Part shown: positions 36,159 through 44,321 of the stretch, in pieces
Numbering within the stretch: the stretch's first letter is position 1
Layout: every line of letters starts with the position of its first letter
Assembly (NCBI GenBank): GCA_035403355.1
Contig: DAONFA010000012.1
Coordinates: forward strand, 1-51,165
DNA length: 51,165 bases
From: Candidatus Cloacimonas sp.
GTDB taxonomy: Bacteria > Cloacimonadota > Cloacimonadia > Cloacimonadales > Cloacimonadaceae
Direction of reading: 5' to 3'
Position numbers and translations under genes: made by a program
The notes under the pieces: generated by a model
What the model was told of the DNA's origin: nothing
What the model saw: only the letters and a program-made list of their open reading frames with translations
The model's database searches: none

Positions 36159-36542
36159 TTATTTAATGGGACGCAATAGACCGGTAAACTTAATTTCCCT
36201 ATTTTCTGCCACTGCTTGTCTCAGATTTTCTTTTACTAATTCCAATCCTTTTGAGGTGGGAAAAATATAAGTAGTATCGTGGTTACAGAGATGGAGTTTC
36301 TTTATCTGTTCTTCCTCCGGTAAAAATTCATCAGGATAATCCTCGGGTTGTTCATCCAGATTGAAAATCACATTTATATATCCGTCCTTTACTAAAATCT
36401 TTAATAAATCGGATATCGTTCCGAAACCATAATTAAAAACAGGATATAAGGAATGAAATTTAATTCCTTTCTCTTGTTCCTTATATATTATCATAATAAT
36501 AAGCAACAATTCGTCGCAGAGTGCTTTGGTCTTTTCATCCAT
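36159..36542 (-). CDS. Small winged-helix-like hypothetical protein beside the R-M genes
   Basis: I do not recognise a family. The 127-residue protein is soluble. Its first half (ELLLIIMIIYKEQEKG...FNYGFGTISDLLKILVKDGYINV) has a helix-turn-helix followed by a strand pair, as in winged-helix DNA-binding domains. An acidic loop (DEQPEDYPDEFLPEEE) follows, and the C-terminus holds TSKGLELVKENLR, a common winged-helix ending. It is convergent with res and shares the repeat-bounded interval, so it may regulate the cassette or be an independent accessory gene. GAGG lies before the ATG. Confidence 0.6.
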   Translation of the reverse strand: MDEKTKALCDELLLIIMIIYKEQEKGIKFHSLYPVFNYGFGTISDLLKILVKDGYINVIFNLDEQPEDYPDEFLPEEEQIKKLHLCNHDTTYIFPTSKGLELVKENLRQAVAENREIKFTGLLRPIK

Positions 36543-36712
36543 TTTTTTCCTCTTTTCTTTACCGATAACTCAATAATTCGTATATAATTATCCTGTAAAG
36601 TGAAGATAATTTTTTTGTCAATCTAAATATGGTTACTTTTGGGCAGAGAGCGAAGAGCGGATGGCTATTGGAAATCGGGAAAGTAACAAGAAAAAGAAAC
36701 TCAGGTCTTATT

Positions 36713-36814
36713 GTACCGGCGCTCTTTGTACCGGCGCTCGCTGTAGCGCCGAATAAAAAACGGCGGAACAGCGTCCGCCGGTACCAAAAACGGCGGAACG
36801 GCGTCCGCCGGTAC
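36713..36814. repeat. Two-hairpin palindromic repeat, compound copy 2
   Basis: This is the same element as at 29583-29638 with extra partial units: the GTACCGGCGCTC start is duplicated at 36713 and 36728, and the CGGCGGAAC...CGCCGGTAC half is duplicated at the other end. It occupies most of the gap between 36543 and 36843. The short ORF across it is a by-product of the repeat. Confidence 0.88.
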
Positions 36815-36843
36815 TAAAAACGGCTACCTCCGGCTACCTATCT

Positions 36844-38496
36844 TTATTTTAATAGCACTGCTTTCTTGGTGTAAATCTCCTTTCCTGCCCGCATTTTGAT
36901 GTAATAAATACCGGAACTGCAGAGGCAGCCATTATTATCCTCTCCTTCCCAAGTTAGTTTATAACTACCCTGCTTTTTATACCCCAATGCAAAACTACGC
37001 ACTAATTGCCCCCGATTATTGTAAACTTCAATTTTCACATCTGCGGGCATACTTATTTCATAGTCAATAGTTGTAAGGGGATTAAACGGATTAGGATAGA
37101 TAGAACAAATGCCGTTAAAGGGTATAATATCAGGTAAATTTATACTATTTACTTCTCCTAATTTAGCTACAAATATGTCATAACCACCACTGCTCGTCAA
37201 TGGTGTAGTGCCAAAAGTAGCACTTTCCATAAAAAAACCTGTAACATAGCTGCTTCCGTTAGCATCAACAGCAATGCCATAGCCAAAATCAAAACTTGTT
37301 CCCCCGGTTTGCTTTGCCCAGAGCCAGTTACCGTTGCTGTTCAGCTTGGCAACAAAGATATCGCTTTCACCACTACTGGTCAATGTTGTAGCTCCGAAGG
37401 TAGCACTATATTCAAAATAACCGGTAACATAGCTATTTCCATTTGCATCAACAGCAATGCTATTGCCAAAATCATAATATGTTCCCCCAGCTTGCTTTGC
37501 CCAGAGCCAGTTACCGTTGCTATCCAGCTTAGCAATAAAGATATCTTCTGAACCACTACTGGTCAATGTTGTAGTACCTAAAGTGGCACTTTCTTTAAAA
37601 CTACCGGTAACATATATGTTTCCGTTGGCATCAACAGCAACGCTAAAGCCACTATCATAATCTGTTCCCCCGGCTTGTTGAGCCCAGAGCCAGTTACCGC
37701 TAATGTCCATCTTGGCAACAAAGATGTCTCCTTCGCCACTGCTGGTCAATGTTGTAGTTCCGAAAGTAGCACTAGCAGAAAAATCACCGGTAACATAGCT
37801 GTTTCCGTTGGTATCAACAGCAATGCTAACACCTTCATCATAACTTGTTCCACCAGCTTGTTTTGCCCAAAGCCAGTTACCATTGCTATCCAGCTTGGCA
37901 ACAAAGATATCATTCCCCCCACTGCTGGTTAAAGTAATAGTTCCGAAAGTAGCACTTTCTTGATAAAAACCTGTTACATAGCTGTTCCCGTTGGAATCAA
38001 CAGCAACGCCAATGCCCCATTCTTCACTGGTTCCCCCTGCTTGCTTTACCCAGAGCCAATTACCGTTACTATCCAGCTTGGCAATATAGATGTCGGAATA
38101 TCCACTACTAATTAAGTTAGTATCTCCAAAATTAGCATTACTAAAAAAATATCCTGTAACATAGCTGTTTCCGTTAGCATCAACAGCAATACTCATTCCC
38201 TCATCATAATCTGTTCCCCCGGCTTGCTTAGCCCAGAGCCAGTTACCGTTACTATCCATCTTGGCAACAAAAATGTCTTCATATCCACTGTTAGTTAAAG
38301 TAGTAGTACCAAAGGTAATGCTACTACTTTTAAAATAACCAGTAACATAGCTGTTTCGGTTGGAATCAATAGCAATGCCATAACTATAATCATCATCTGT
38401 TCCCCCGGCTTGTATTGCCCAGTGCCAATCCTCGTTTTGGGCAAAGAGTGCTAAAGAACAGAGAACTAAGATTAAAAGTAAAAATGTCTTTTTCAC
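36844..38496 (-). CDS. Secreted SBBP-repeat beta-propeller protein with a C-terminal sorting-type domain
   Basis: The 550-residue protein has a signal peptide (MKKTFLLLILVLCSLALFAQ). Seven repeats of about 60 residues follow, each with W.WA.QAGGT, IAVD.NGNSYVTG and DIFVAKLDSNGNWL; this is the SBBP repeat, which folds as a beta-propeller. The C-terminal 85 residues (IYPNPFNPLTTIDYE ... GIYYIKM ... KKAVLLK) match the FlgD-Ig/type-A sorting domain used with type IX secretion. It is therefore likely exported and attached outside the cell. The start is GTG with GGGAGGAT just upstream. The repeats are also strongly conserved at the DNA level, indicating recent expansion or homogenisation. Confidence 0.88.
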   Translation of the reverse strand: MKKTFLLLILVLCSLALFAQNEDWHWAIQAGGTDDDYSYGIAIDSNRNSYVTGYFKSSSITFGTTTLTNSGYEDIFVAKMDSNGNWLWAKQAGGTDYDEGMSIAVDANGNSYVTGYFFSNANFGDTNLISSGYSDIYIAKLDSNGNWLWVKQAGGTSEEWGIGVAVDSNGNSYVTGFYQESATFGTITLTSSGGNDIFVAKLDSNGNWLWAKQAGGTSYDEGVSIAVDTNGNSYVTGDFSASATFGTTTLTSSGEGDIFVAKMDISGNWLWAQQAGGTDYDSGFSVAVDANGNIYVTGSFKESATLGTTTLTSSGSEDIFIAKLDSNGNWLWAKQAGGTYYDFGNSIAVDANGNSYVTGYFEYSATFGATTLTSSGESDIFVAKLNSNGNWLWAKQTGGTSFDFGYGIAVDANGSSYVTGFFMESATFGTTPLTSSGGYDIFVAKLGEVNSINLPDIIPFNGICSIYPNPFNPLTTIDYEISMPADVKIEVYNNRGQLVRSFALGYKKQGSYKLTWEGEDNNGCLCSSGIYYIKMRAGKEIYTKKAVLLK

Positions 38497-38707
38497 GGTA
38501 TCCTCCCGTATATTTTTATATTTCTATTTGGTTTTAGAAAAACAAAGGAATAAATAATGTCCATTTTTGCACGGTAAATATAGTTCAATATAGCTGGGTT
38601 TGTTATGATATGCATTTTCGTTTCAACTCCTTTCTTACTTTTTTCTTTTATATATTTTGTTCAAAACCTGTCAATCTCTTTTTTGGTTTTTCCGAGGAGC
38701 TTTTGTT

Positions 38708-38831
38708 GTACCGGCGCTCTTTGTACCGGCGCTCGCTGTAGCGCCGAATCGGCGGAACAGCGTCCGCCGGTACATACCCACCGGTACTAAAAACGGCGGA
38801 ACGGCGTCCGCCGGTACATCCCCGCCGGTAC
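38708..38831. repeat. Two-hairpin palindromic repeat, compound copy 3
   Basis: This is a third locus of the 56-bp element, with a duplicated left part (38708 and 38723) and several nested CGCCGGTAC or CCGGTAC ends to 38831. It lies in the 516-base gap between divergent genes (38497-39012). The rest of the gap is A+T-rich; a lone TTGACA at 38897-38902 has no convincing -10 partner. Confidence 0.88.
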
Positions 38832-39012
38832 ACAACTCGGTGGATTCTGAGGCAATATATCGTTAAAAGTAATAGTTATCTATTCACAATTCCTGCTTGA
38901 CAAATAGACGAATAAAAAATTTGAGGGAAGATAAATAATATTAATCAAGGAAAGGGAAGATGCTTAAGGTATAAATAGAAGTACCTATCTTCCTAAGGAA
39001 AGGAGTTTTACT

Positions 39013-41094
39013 TTGTTGGCAGATAACAATCGTATTGCCATTCATCCTATATTGCCGATTCCTGAAAGAGACGAGGTTTCTTTTTACTGGAATGGACAAA
39101 AACTAAAGGCAAAGAGAGGGGAAATGATTGCCTCAGCTCTTATTGCCAATGGTATATCCATTTTTGGCCACCATCACAAAGATGGAAGTGCACAAGGTAT
39201 TTTTTGTGCTAATGGACAGTGTTCTCAATGCAGTGTAATTGCTAATGGGGTAGCCGTAAAATCCTGTATGACTGCAGTTAGTGAAAATATGATTGTGCAG
39301 TCGCTGGAAGGGCTACCTATTCTCCCTGCAGAAGATGAACCTATAAATTTTGAGCCCCTTGAGTATGTTAAGACCGATGTTCTTATTATTGGGGGAGGTC
39401 CTGCAGGGCTTTCTGCTGCTATTGAACTGGGCAAACAAAACATCCCGACATTGCTGATTGATGACAAAAATGCCTTGGGAGGAAAGCTGGTTCTGCAAAC
39501 ACATAAGTTCTTTGGTTCGCAGGAAGATAGCAGTGCCGGAACAAGGGGGAATGATATTGGCAGAAACCTTGCTGCAGAGGTGGCAAAATACAACAGTATT
39601 GAGGTCTGGTTAAATAGCACAGCCGTCTTCGTTTTCAGCGATAAAAAAGTTGGCATTTTAAAAGACGGTGTCTATAAAATTGTTGAGCCCCAGCGCATTT
39701 TAAACACCGCGGGAGCAAGAGAAAAATTCTTAAGGTTTCCCGGGAACAATTTAGCCCGAATATATGGAGCGGGAGCTTTTCAGACATTGGTAAATAGAGA
39801 CCTGGTGCGTCCTACAAAGCGTCTTTTTATAATCGGAGGAGGCAATGTTGGTTTAATTGCCGGTTACCATTCTTTGCAGGCAGGAATTGAAGTTGTCGGT
39901 TTAGCTGAAGCGATGCCTGTTTGCGGGGGTTATAAAGTTCATTCCGATAAACTCAGAAGATTTGGCATTCCTATATATACTTCTCATTCTATTCTTTGCG
40001 CTAACGGCAAAGAAACAGTAGAAAGCATTACTATAGCGCAAATAGATAAGAATTTTCAGCCCCTGCCGGGCACGGAAAAGACCTTTGCCTGTGATACTAT
40101 TTTAATAGCTGTGGGCTTAAATCCCGTAAATGAATTTACCTGGGAAGCACAAGAAGCAGGAATTCCTGTAGAAGCAGCAGGTGATGCCTTAGAAATTGCA
40201 GAAGCAAGTTCGGCAATGTTTAACGGTAAAATAGCCGGGGTAAAAATCGTAGCAGAACTGCAAGGAACTAAAGAAAATCCTATTCCCGCAGAGTGGTATG
40301 CCAAAGCCGAGGAACTGAAATCTCCCCCTGGAAAAATAAAGAATTATCAGACCCCGGAAAAAGAAGAAGGGGTCTTCCCTATTCTCCATTGTTTACAGGA
40401 AATCCCCTGTAATCCTTGCACTACCGTTTGTCCTACGAATAGTATTAAAACTGAAGATGGTTCACTGATGGCTGTTCCTGTTTACAACGGTGCCTGCATT
40501 GGTTGTGGCAAATGCCTGTTGATATGTCCTGGATTAGCCATAACCTTAGTGGACTACCGAAAAGACAAAGAAAACCCTACTGTAAGCATTGTTTATGAAG
40601 TGGCTAACTATCCTGTGAAGATAGGCGATAAAAAAATCCTGAACGATATAGATGCCAATGAATTAGGTGAATATGCTATAACCGCTGTGCAGGATTTTCC
40701 CCAATTGCATACTCAGATTGTAAAGTTTCAAGTTCCTAAGGCAATAGCCAAGAAAGTAGCTGGTTTCAGAATTCAGGATAAGAAGGTGTCTATACCTTTG
40801 GAAAAACCGGTTATTTTGGAAAAGACCTCTGATGAAGCAATGATTTGTTTGTGCGAAAGAGTAAGCGTAAAACAAGTGCGAGCGTTAATTAAAAAAGGTA
40901 TCACCGATTTGAATCTGATAAAAGCTATTACCAGAGCAGGAATGGGGCCTTGCGGTTCTAAAACCTGCGAGGTCTTAATTAAGAGATTACTACGCGAAGA
41001 AGGCATCCCCGAAAAGGAAGTTGTTCCTAATACAAAAAGGCCTCTGTTTTTGGAAATCCCCTTAGAAAAATTTCCCGACGGGAGTGCAAAATGA
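39013..41094 (+). CDS. Multi-cluster FAD oxidoreductase alpha subunit (sarcosine oxidase/proline dehydrogenase-like)
   Basis: This 693-residue fusion has an N-terminal [2Fe-2S] ferredoxin-like domain (CANGQCSQC) and a FAD/NAD-binding disulfide-reductase-type module (VLIIGGGPAGLSAA; second nucleotide motif FIIGGGNVGLIAGYH). Next come ferredoxin-like [4Fe-4S] motifs (PCNPCTTVCP near 468, CIGCGKCLLICP near 495). The C-terminal BFD-like [2Fe-2S] domain has CLCERV and GPCGSKTC. Related subunits occur in heteromeric sarcosine oxidase, hydrogen cyanide synthase and archaeal dye-linked proline dehydrogenases. With the downstream DAO-type subunit it probably passes electrons from an amino or imino acid to a soluble carrier. 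It uses a TTG start, with AAAGGAG 8-9 bases upstream. Confidence 0.85.
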   Translation: MLADNNRIAIHPILPIPERDEVSFYWNGQKLKAKRGEMIASALIANGISIFGHHHKDGSAQGIFCANGQCSQCSVIANGVAVKSCMTAVSENMIVQSLEGLPILPAEDEPINFEPLEYVKTDVLIIGGGPAGLSAAIELGKQNIPTLLIDDKNALGGKLVLQTHKFFGSQEDSSAGTRGNDIGRNLAAEVAKYNSIEVWLNSTAVFVFSDKKVGILKDGVYKIVEPQRILNTAGAREKFLRFPGNNLARIYGAGAFQTLVNRDLVRPTKRLFIIGGGNVGLIAGYHSLQAGIEVVGLAEAMPVCGGYKVHSDKLRRFGIPIYTSHSILCANGKETVESITIAQIDKNFQPLPGTEKTFACDTILIAVGLNPVNEFTWEAQEAGIPVEAAGDALEIAEASSAMFNGKIAGVKIVAELQGTKENPIPAEWYAKAEELKSPPGKIKNYQTPEKEEGVFPILHCLQEIPCNPCTTVCPTNSIKTEDGSLMAVPVYNGACIGCGKCLLICPGLAITLVDYRKDKENPTVSIVYEVANYPVKIGDKKILNDIDANELGEYAITAVQDFPQLHTQIVKFQVPKAIAKKVAGFRIQDKKVSIPLEKPVILEKTSDEAMICLCERVSVKQVRALIKKGITDLNLIKAITRAGMGPCGSKTCEVLIKRLLREEGIPEKEVVPNTKRPLFLEIPLEKFPDGSAK

Positions 41095-42245
41095 ATAAGA
41101 TTTATGATGTAATCGTAATTGGAGCCGGTTCCATCGGTTTGCCAACTGCTTATAATTTAGCAAAGGCAGGAAGGAAGGTTTTAGTAATTGAGCCAGAACA
41201 TAGCCCCGGACAAGGAAACAATAAAAAAGCTATTGGAGGCGTGCGAGCTACTCATTCTGATTTAGGTAAAATAAATGTCTGCCTGCGTTCCATTGAAATA
41301 CTAAAAAACTGGCAGGAAGAAACGGGCGATGATATTGGCTGGCTTTCCAATGGCTATAGCTATCCTGCTTATAACGAAAAAGATGCTTTAGCGCTGCAAG
41401 ACCTGATGCAGATTCAACTTAGTTTCGGGCTTAATATTCAATGGCTAAGCCCGGATGAATATAGCGAAATAGTTCCCGGTATTCTGAAAGAGGGTTTACA
41501 GGGTTCTACATTTTCTCCGGAAGATGGTTCCTGTTCACCTTTACTCGTTTCTGCTTCCTATTTTGAGCATTGCCAGAAAGCCGGGGTGGACTTCCATTTC
41601 CAGGAACGAGTTACCGGATTTGATATTAAAAACTATAACATCAATCAAGTTATAACCGATAAAGGTATTTATTCCTCCGCTAAAGTTGTTAACGCAGCAG
41701 GAGGATATGCTCGGGATATTGGACAACTGGCTAATATTGATTTACCTGTTTTTCCGGAAAATCACGAAGCAGGTATTACTGAACCGGTAGAAAGGTTTTT
41801 TGGGCCAATGGTTATAGATATGCGTTTAGCACCTGGTAGTGCCAATTTCTATTTCTACCAGAATAGTGAAGGTCAAATTGTTTTCTGTATAACTCCCGAC
41901 CCCCCTGTTGCCGGTATTAATATGCGTTCCACTTCTGTGTTTTTACCAATGTGCAGTAAAAGAATGCTGACAATTTATCCTCGCCTGCGCAATTTAAAAG
42001 TTCGTAGAACCTGGAGAGGACAGTATCCTATGACTCCAGATGGATTTCCTGTAGTGGGAATTATGGAACAGGCAGAGAATTTGGTTAACGCAGTTGGAAT
42101 GTGTGGCCAGGGATTTATGCTTGGTCCCGGAATGGGAGAACTGGTTACCAGAATTTGTTTGGAAAATATTACGGATAAAGACAGAAAGATATTAGAAAGC
42201 TTTGATACATATAGACAGTTTACTAACCAGGAAGCGTTTAAATAG
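41091..42245 (+). CDS. FAD-dependent amine/amino-acid oxidoreductase, beta subunit (DAO family)
   Basis: The 384-residue DAO-fold flavoprotein begins with a dinucleotide motif, VIVIGAGSIGLPTAYNLAKAG. It shows GGVRATHSD near residue 50, and the C-terminal MTPDGFPVVGIMEQ and GMCGQGFMLGPGMGE typical of sarcosine oxidase beta, glycine oxidase and L-proline dehydrogenase beta. It should hold the substrate oxidation site, with electrons moving to the alpha subunit encoded just upstream (4-base overlap). Proline, hydroxyproline, sarcosine or another secondary amine are candidate substrates; the sequence alone does not decide. Confidence 0.88.
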   Translation: MNKIYDVIVIGAGSIGLPTAYNLAKAGRKVLVIEPEHSPGQGNNKKAIGGVRATHSDLGKINVCLRSIEILKNWQEETGDDIGWLSNGYSYPAYNEKDALALQDLMQIQLSFGLNIQWLSPDEYSEIVPGILKEGLQGSTFSPEDGSCSPLLVSASYFEHCQKAGVDFHFQERVTGFDIKNYNINQVITDKGIYSSAKVVNAAGGYARDIGQLANIDLPVFPENHEAGITEPVERFFGPMVIDMRLAPGSANFYFYQNSEGQIVFCITPDPPVAGINMRSTSVFLPMCSKRMLTIYPRLRNLKVRRTWRGQYPMTPDGFPVVGIMEQAENLVNAVGMCGQGFMLGPGMGELVTRICLENITDKDRKILESFDTYRQFTNQEAFK

Positions 42246-42263
42246 ATATATTACCAAGAGAAA

Positions 42264-42751
42264 AAGAGGTTTATTTAGCCACCGAATATTTCTTAACCAC
42301 TGAGGACACTGAGGACACTGAAAAGTAATTTCTTTTCACAAAGAGGTTATTTAGCTACCGAACACACCGAACACACCGAAAGGAAAATTTCTTTTTCACA
42401 AAGAGGTTTATTTAGCCACCGAACACACCGAATTCACCGAAAGGAAAATTTCTTTTCACAAAGAGGTTTATTTAGCCACCGAACGCACCGAATTCACCGA
42501 AAGGAAAATTTCTTTTCACAAAGAGGAAAAGAGAGAAAGAGGATTAGAATATAATTTCTATATCTTCATGCCCTCAGTGTCCTCAGTGTCCTCAGTGTCC
42601 TCAGTGGTTAAAATATATTCGGTGTGTTCGGTGGCTTCGGTGGCTAAAATATATTCGGTGTTTTCGGTGTGTTCGGTGGCTAAAAAATTTTCAGTGTCCT
42701 CAGTGTCCTCAGTGGTTAAGAAATTTTCGGTGTGTTCGGTGGCTAAAATAT
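42264..42751. repeat. Block of short microrepeats arranged as a long inverted repeat
   Basis: The left half (42264-42535) has four related units of about 58 bases built from TTTAGCCACCGAACACACCG and TTTCTTTTCACAAAGAGG, plus ACTGAGGAC units. The right half (42571-42751) carries the complements, TTCGGTGTGTTCGGTGGCT and CCTCAGTGT, several times. Transcribed as one RNA it could fold into extended hairpins. It fills the gap 42246-42758; no credible gene is present. Confidence 0.88.
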
Positions 42752-42758
42752 ACCCTTT

Positions 42759-43406
42759 TCACTTCTCCTGTTCATCTGTTAACCGACTAACAATCTCTAC
42801 TATTTCTTTCGGTTTATTTACAATGTAGTCCGGATGATAACTTTCCAGAAAATCAGCGGTATGAAACCCCCAGGTAACAGCAATACTTTTTAGTCCGCAT
42901 TTATGGGCTGCTTCTATATCTCTAACTTCATCTCCTATATAGATTACAGCATCAGAAGTAAGTTGGTGTTTTTTCAGGCGTTTTTTTATATCTTTGGCTT
43001 TATTGAGGATGCCGGAAGTCCCTTCAATCCACAGAAAAGAATTCAATTTGTAGCTCTTTAGAAATATATCCACATTTTCTTTAGTATTAGAGCTGAGAAG
43101 AGCCATTGGTATTGCTTTAGAGGTAAATTCATTAAGCATTTCTACAATTCCAGCACAGGGTTCAAGTTCAGCAATAAGGCGTTTGTATTCTTTAATTGCC
43201 AGCGTAACTATTTTGGGAATTTTGTAAAAAGGTATTTTTGTTTCAGCGGCTATTTTATGCCAGGTTAAAGAGCGAAAGTGCTGAATATCGTTTTCGGTAA
43301 AAGTTGGGAAACCAAACTGAGGAGCAAGTTTATTGGCGATTTTTAATCCCAGTTGAATTGAATCCGCTATAGTGCCGTCAAAATCAAAGAGCAGAAAGGG
43401 TTTCAT
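42759..43406 (-). CDS. HAD-superfamily phosphatase (phosphoglycolate phosphatase-like)
   Basis: The 215-residue protein has the HAD motifs in order: FDFDGTIADS (motif I, nucleophile Asp and acid Asp), ALLSSNT (motif II), a Lys-rich stretch carrying motif III, and IYIGDEVRDIEAA (motif IV). The cap inserted after motif I makes it a subfamily IA enzyme such as Gph or PpaX. The substrate is not determined by sequence. It follows rsmI with a 4-base overlap and ends beside the microrepeat block. Confidence 0.87.
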   Translation of the reverse strand: MKPFLLFDFDGTIADSIQLGLKIANKLAPQFGFPTFTENDIQHFRSLTWHKIAAETKIPFYKIPKIVTLAIKEYKRLIAELEPCAGIVEMLNEFTSKAIPMALLSSNTKENVDIFLKSYKLNSFLWIEGTSGILNKAKDIKKRLKKHQLTSDAVIYIGDEVRDIEAAHKCGLKSIAVTWGFHTADFLESYHPDYIVNKPKEIVEIVSRLTDEQEK

Positions 43407-44266
43407 TCCTTCAACTCTTTCTTAGTTCTTATCACCAGTTGGTAAGCATCTCTTGCCGAAAGTGAAGACATCAGACATACCATTCTGCTTATCTCTCTGG
43501 TTTTTATGCCAAAACCCAAAGCACTGGTAATATAATCAATCAGTTCGTTTTCCGATAAATCATCGCTTTCTGTTTCACCTTCACCTTGAATTGTCTGTCC
43601 ATCCAAAACCAGGCAGAATTCACCTTTAATTACCAGCGACGGATTATTGTTAAATTCCTCCAAAGTAGTATAAATATGCTCCTCGTGGAGCTTACTTAAT
43701 TCTCGGCAGATACATATTTTTCTGTTTCCGCAGGCAGAATACAATTCACTAAGTAATTTCAAAATCCGATGGGGTGCTTCATAAATTACAGTTGTATAGG
43801 GATATTCAGATATTTGTTGCAAATTTTCTCTTCTGTTTTTGGGCTGCTGCGGTAAAAAACCTACAAATTGAAACTGCCTGGTAGTAAAACCGGAAACACT
43901 TAAAGCAGGTAAAACAGCACTTGCTCCCGGCAAAGCAAAGACCTTTATACCTTTGGCAATTGCTTCTTTCACAATATGTTCTGCAGGGTCACTAATAGCT
44001 GGACTTCCAGCATCGGAAACAATCATTAAGTCCTTACCGCTTTCCAAATGCTTAAATAGAAATCCTTCTCGCTGCTTTTCATTGAATTTATGAAAGCTCA
44101 TCAATTTGGGTGTAGGAATTTCGTAGCGTTGCAAAAGGAAAGCTGTAACTCTGGTATCTTCACAGGCAATAAGTTCCGCTTTTTTTAGCAGTTCCAATGC
44201 CCGCAAAGTAATATCGCCCAAATTTCCTATCGGCACAGGTATCAGGTAAATATCACCATAAGTCAT
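43403..44266 (-). CDS. rsmI: 16S rRNA (cytidine-2'-O-)-methyltransferase RsmI
   Basis: RsmI methylates the 2'-O of C1402 in 16S rRNA. The 287-residue protein shows IPVPIGNLGDITLRALE, CEDTR, SDAGSPAISDP and LPGASAVLPALSVSG, all diagnostic of the tetrapyrrole-methylase-fold RsmI family. I begin at ATG 44266 rather than the longer open frame to 44314, because the upstream stretch is the terminator hairpin at 44283-44309. No Shine-Dalgarno sequence is visible; the ATG follows an A/T-rich leader. It is probably cotranscribed with the HAD gene. Confidence 0.93.
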   Translation of the reverse strand: MTYGDIYLIPVPIGNLGDITLRALELLKKAELIACEDTRVTAFLLQRYEIPTPKLMSFHKFNEKQREGFLFKHLESGKDLMIVSDAGSPAISDPAEHIVKEAIAKGIKVFALPGASAVLPALSVSGFTTRQFQFVGFLPQQPKNRRENLQQISEYPYTTVIYEAPHRILKLLSELYSACGNRKICICRELSKLHEEHIYTTLEEFNNNPSLVIKGEFCLVLDGQTIQGEGETESDDLSENELIDYITSALGFGIKTREISRMVCLMSSLSARDAYQLVIRTKKELKE

Positions 44267-44282
44267 AATAATAAAAAAAGTA

Positions 44283-44309
44283 AGTGCCGGTAAACAACAT
44301 ACCGGCACT
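44283..44309 (-). terminator. Intrinsic terminator between kbl and rsmI
   Basis: AGTGCCGGTA (44283-44292) is a perfect 10-bp complement of TACCGGCACT (44300-44309) with a 7-base loop. On the minus strand it is followed by ACTTTTTTTATTATT. It terminates kbl transcription, only 17 bases before the rsmI start. Confidence 0.88.
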
Positions 44310-44321
44310 ATCAATAAATGG

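Noticed and set aside
36629..36817. 62-residue ORF, and similar ORFs at 38605-38866
   Set aside because: Their translations come from the palindromic repeat (PALFVPALAVAPN in different contexts) and are not conserved proteins.
42264..42535. Possible CRISPR array in the 58-base repeats
   Set aside because: Whole units are repeated without unique spacers, and the complements recur downstream; this is a microrepeat block.
42568..42828. 86-residue ORF rich in SVSSV/SVCSV
   Set aside because: It is a direct translation of the TTCGGTG/CCTCAGTG microrepeats and overlaps the HAD gene end.
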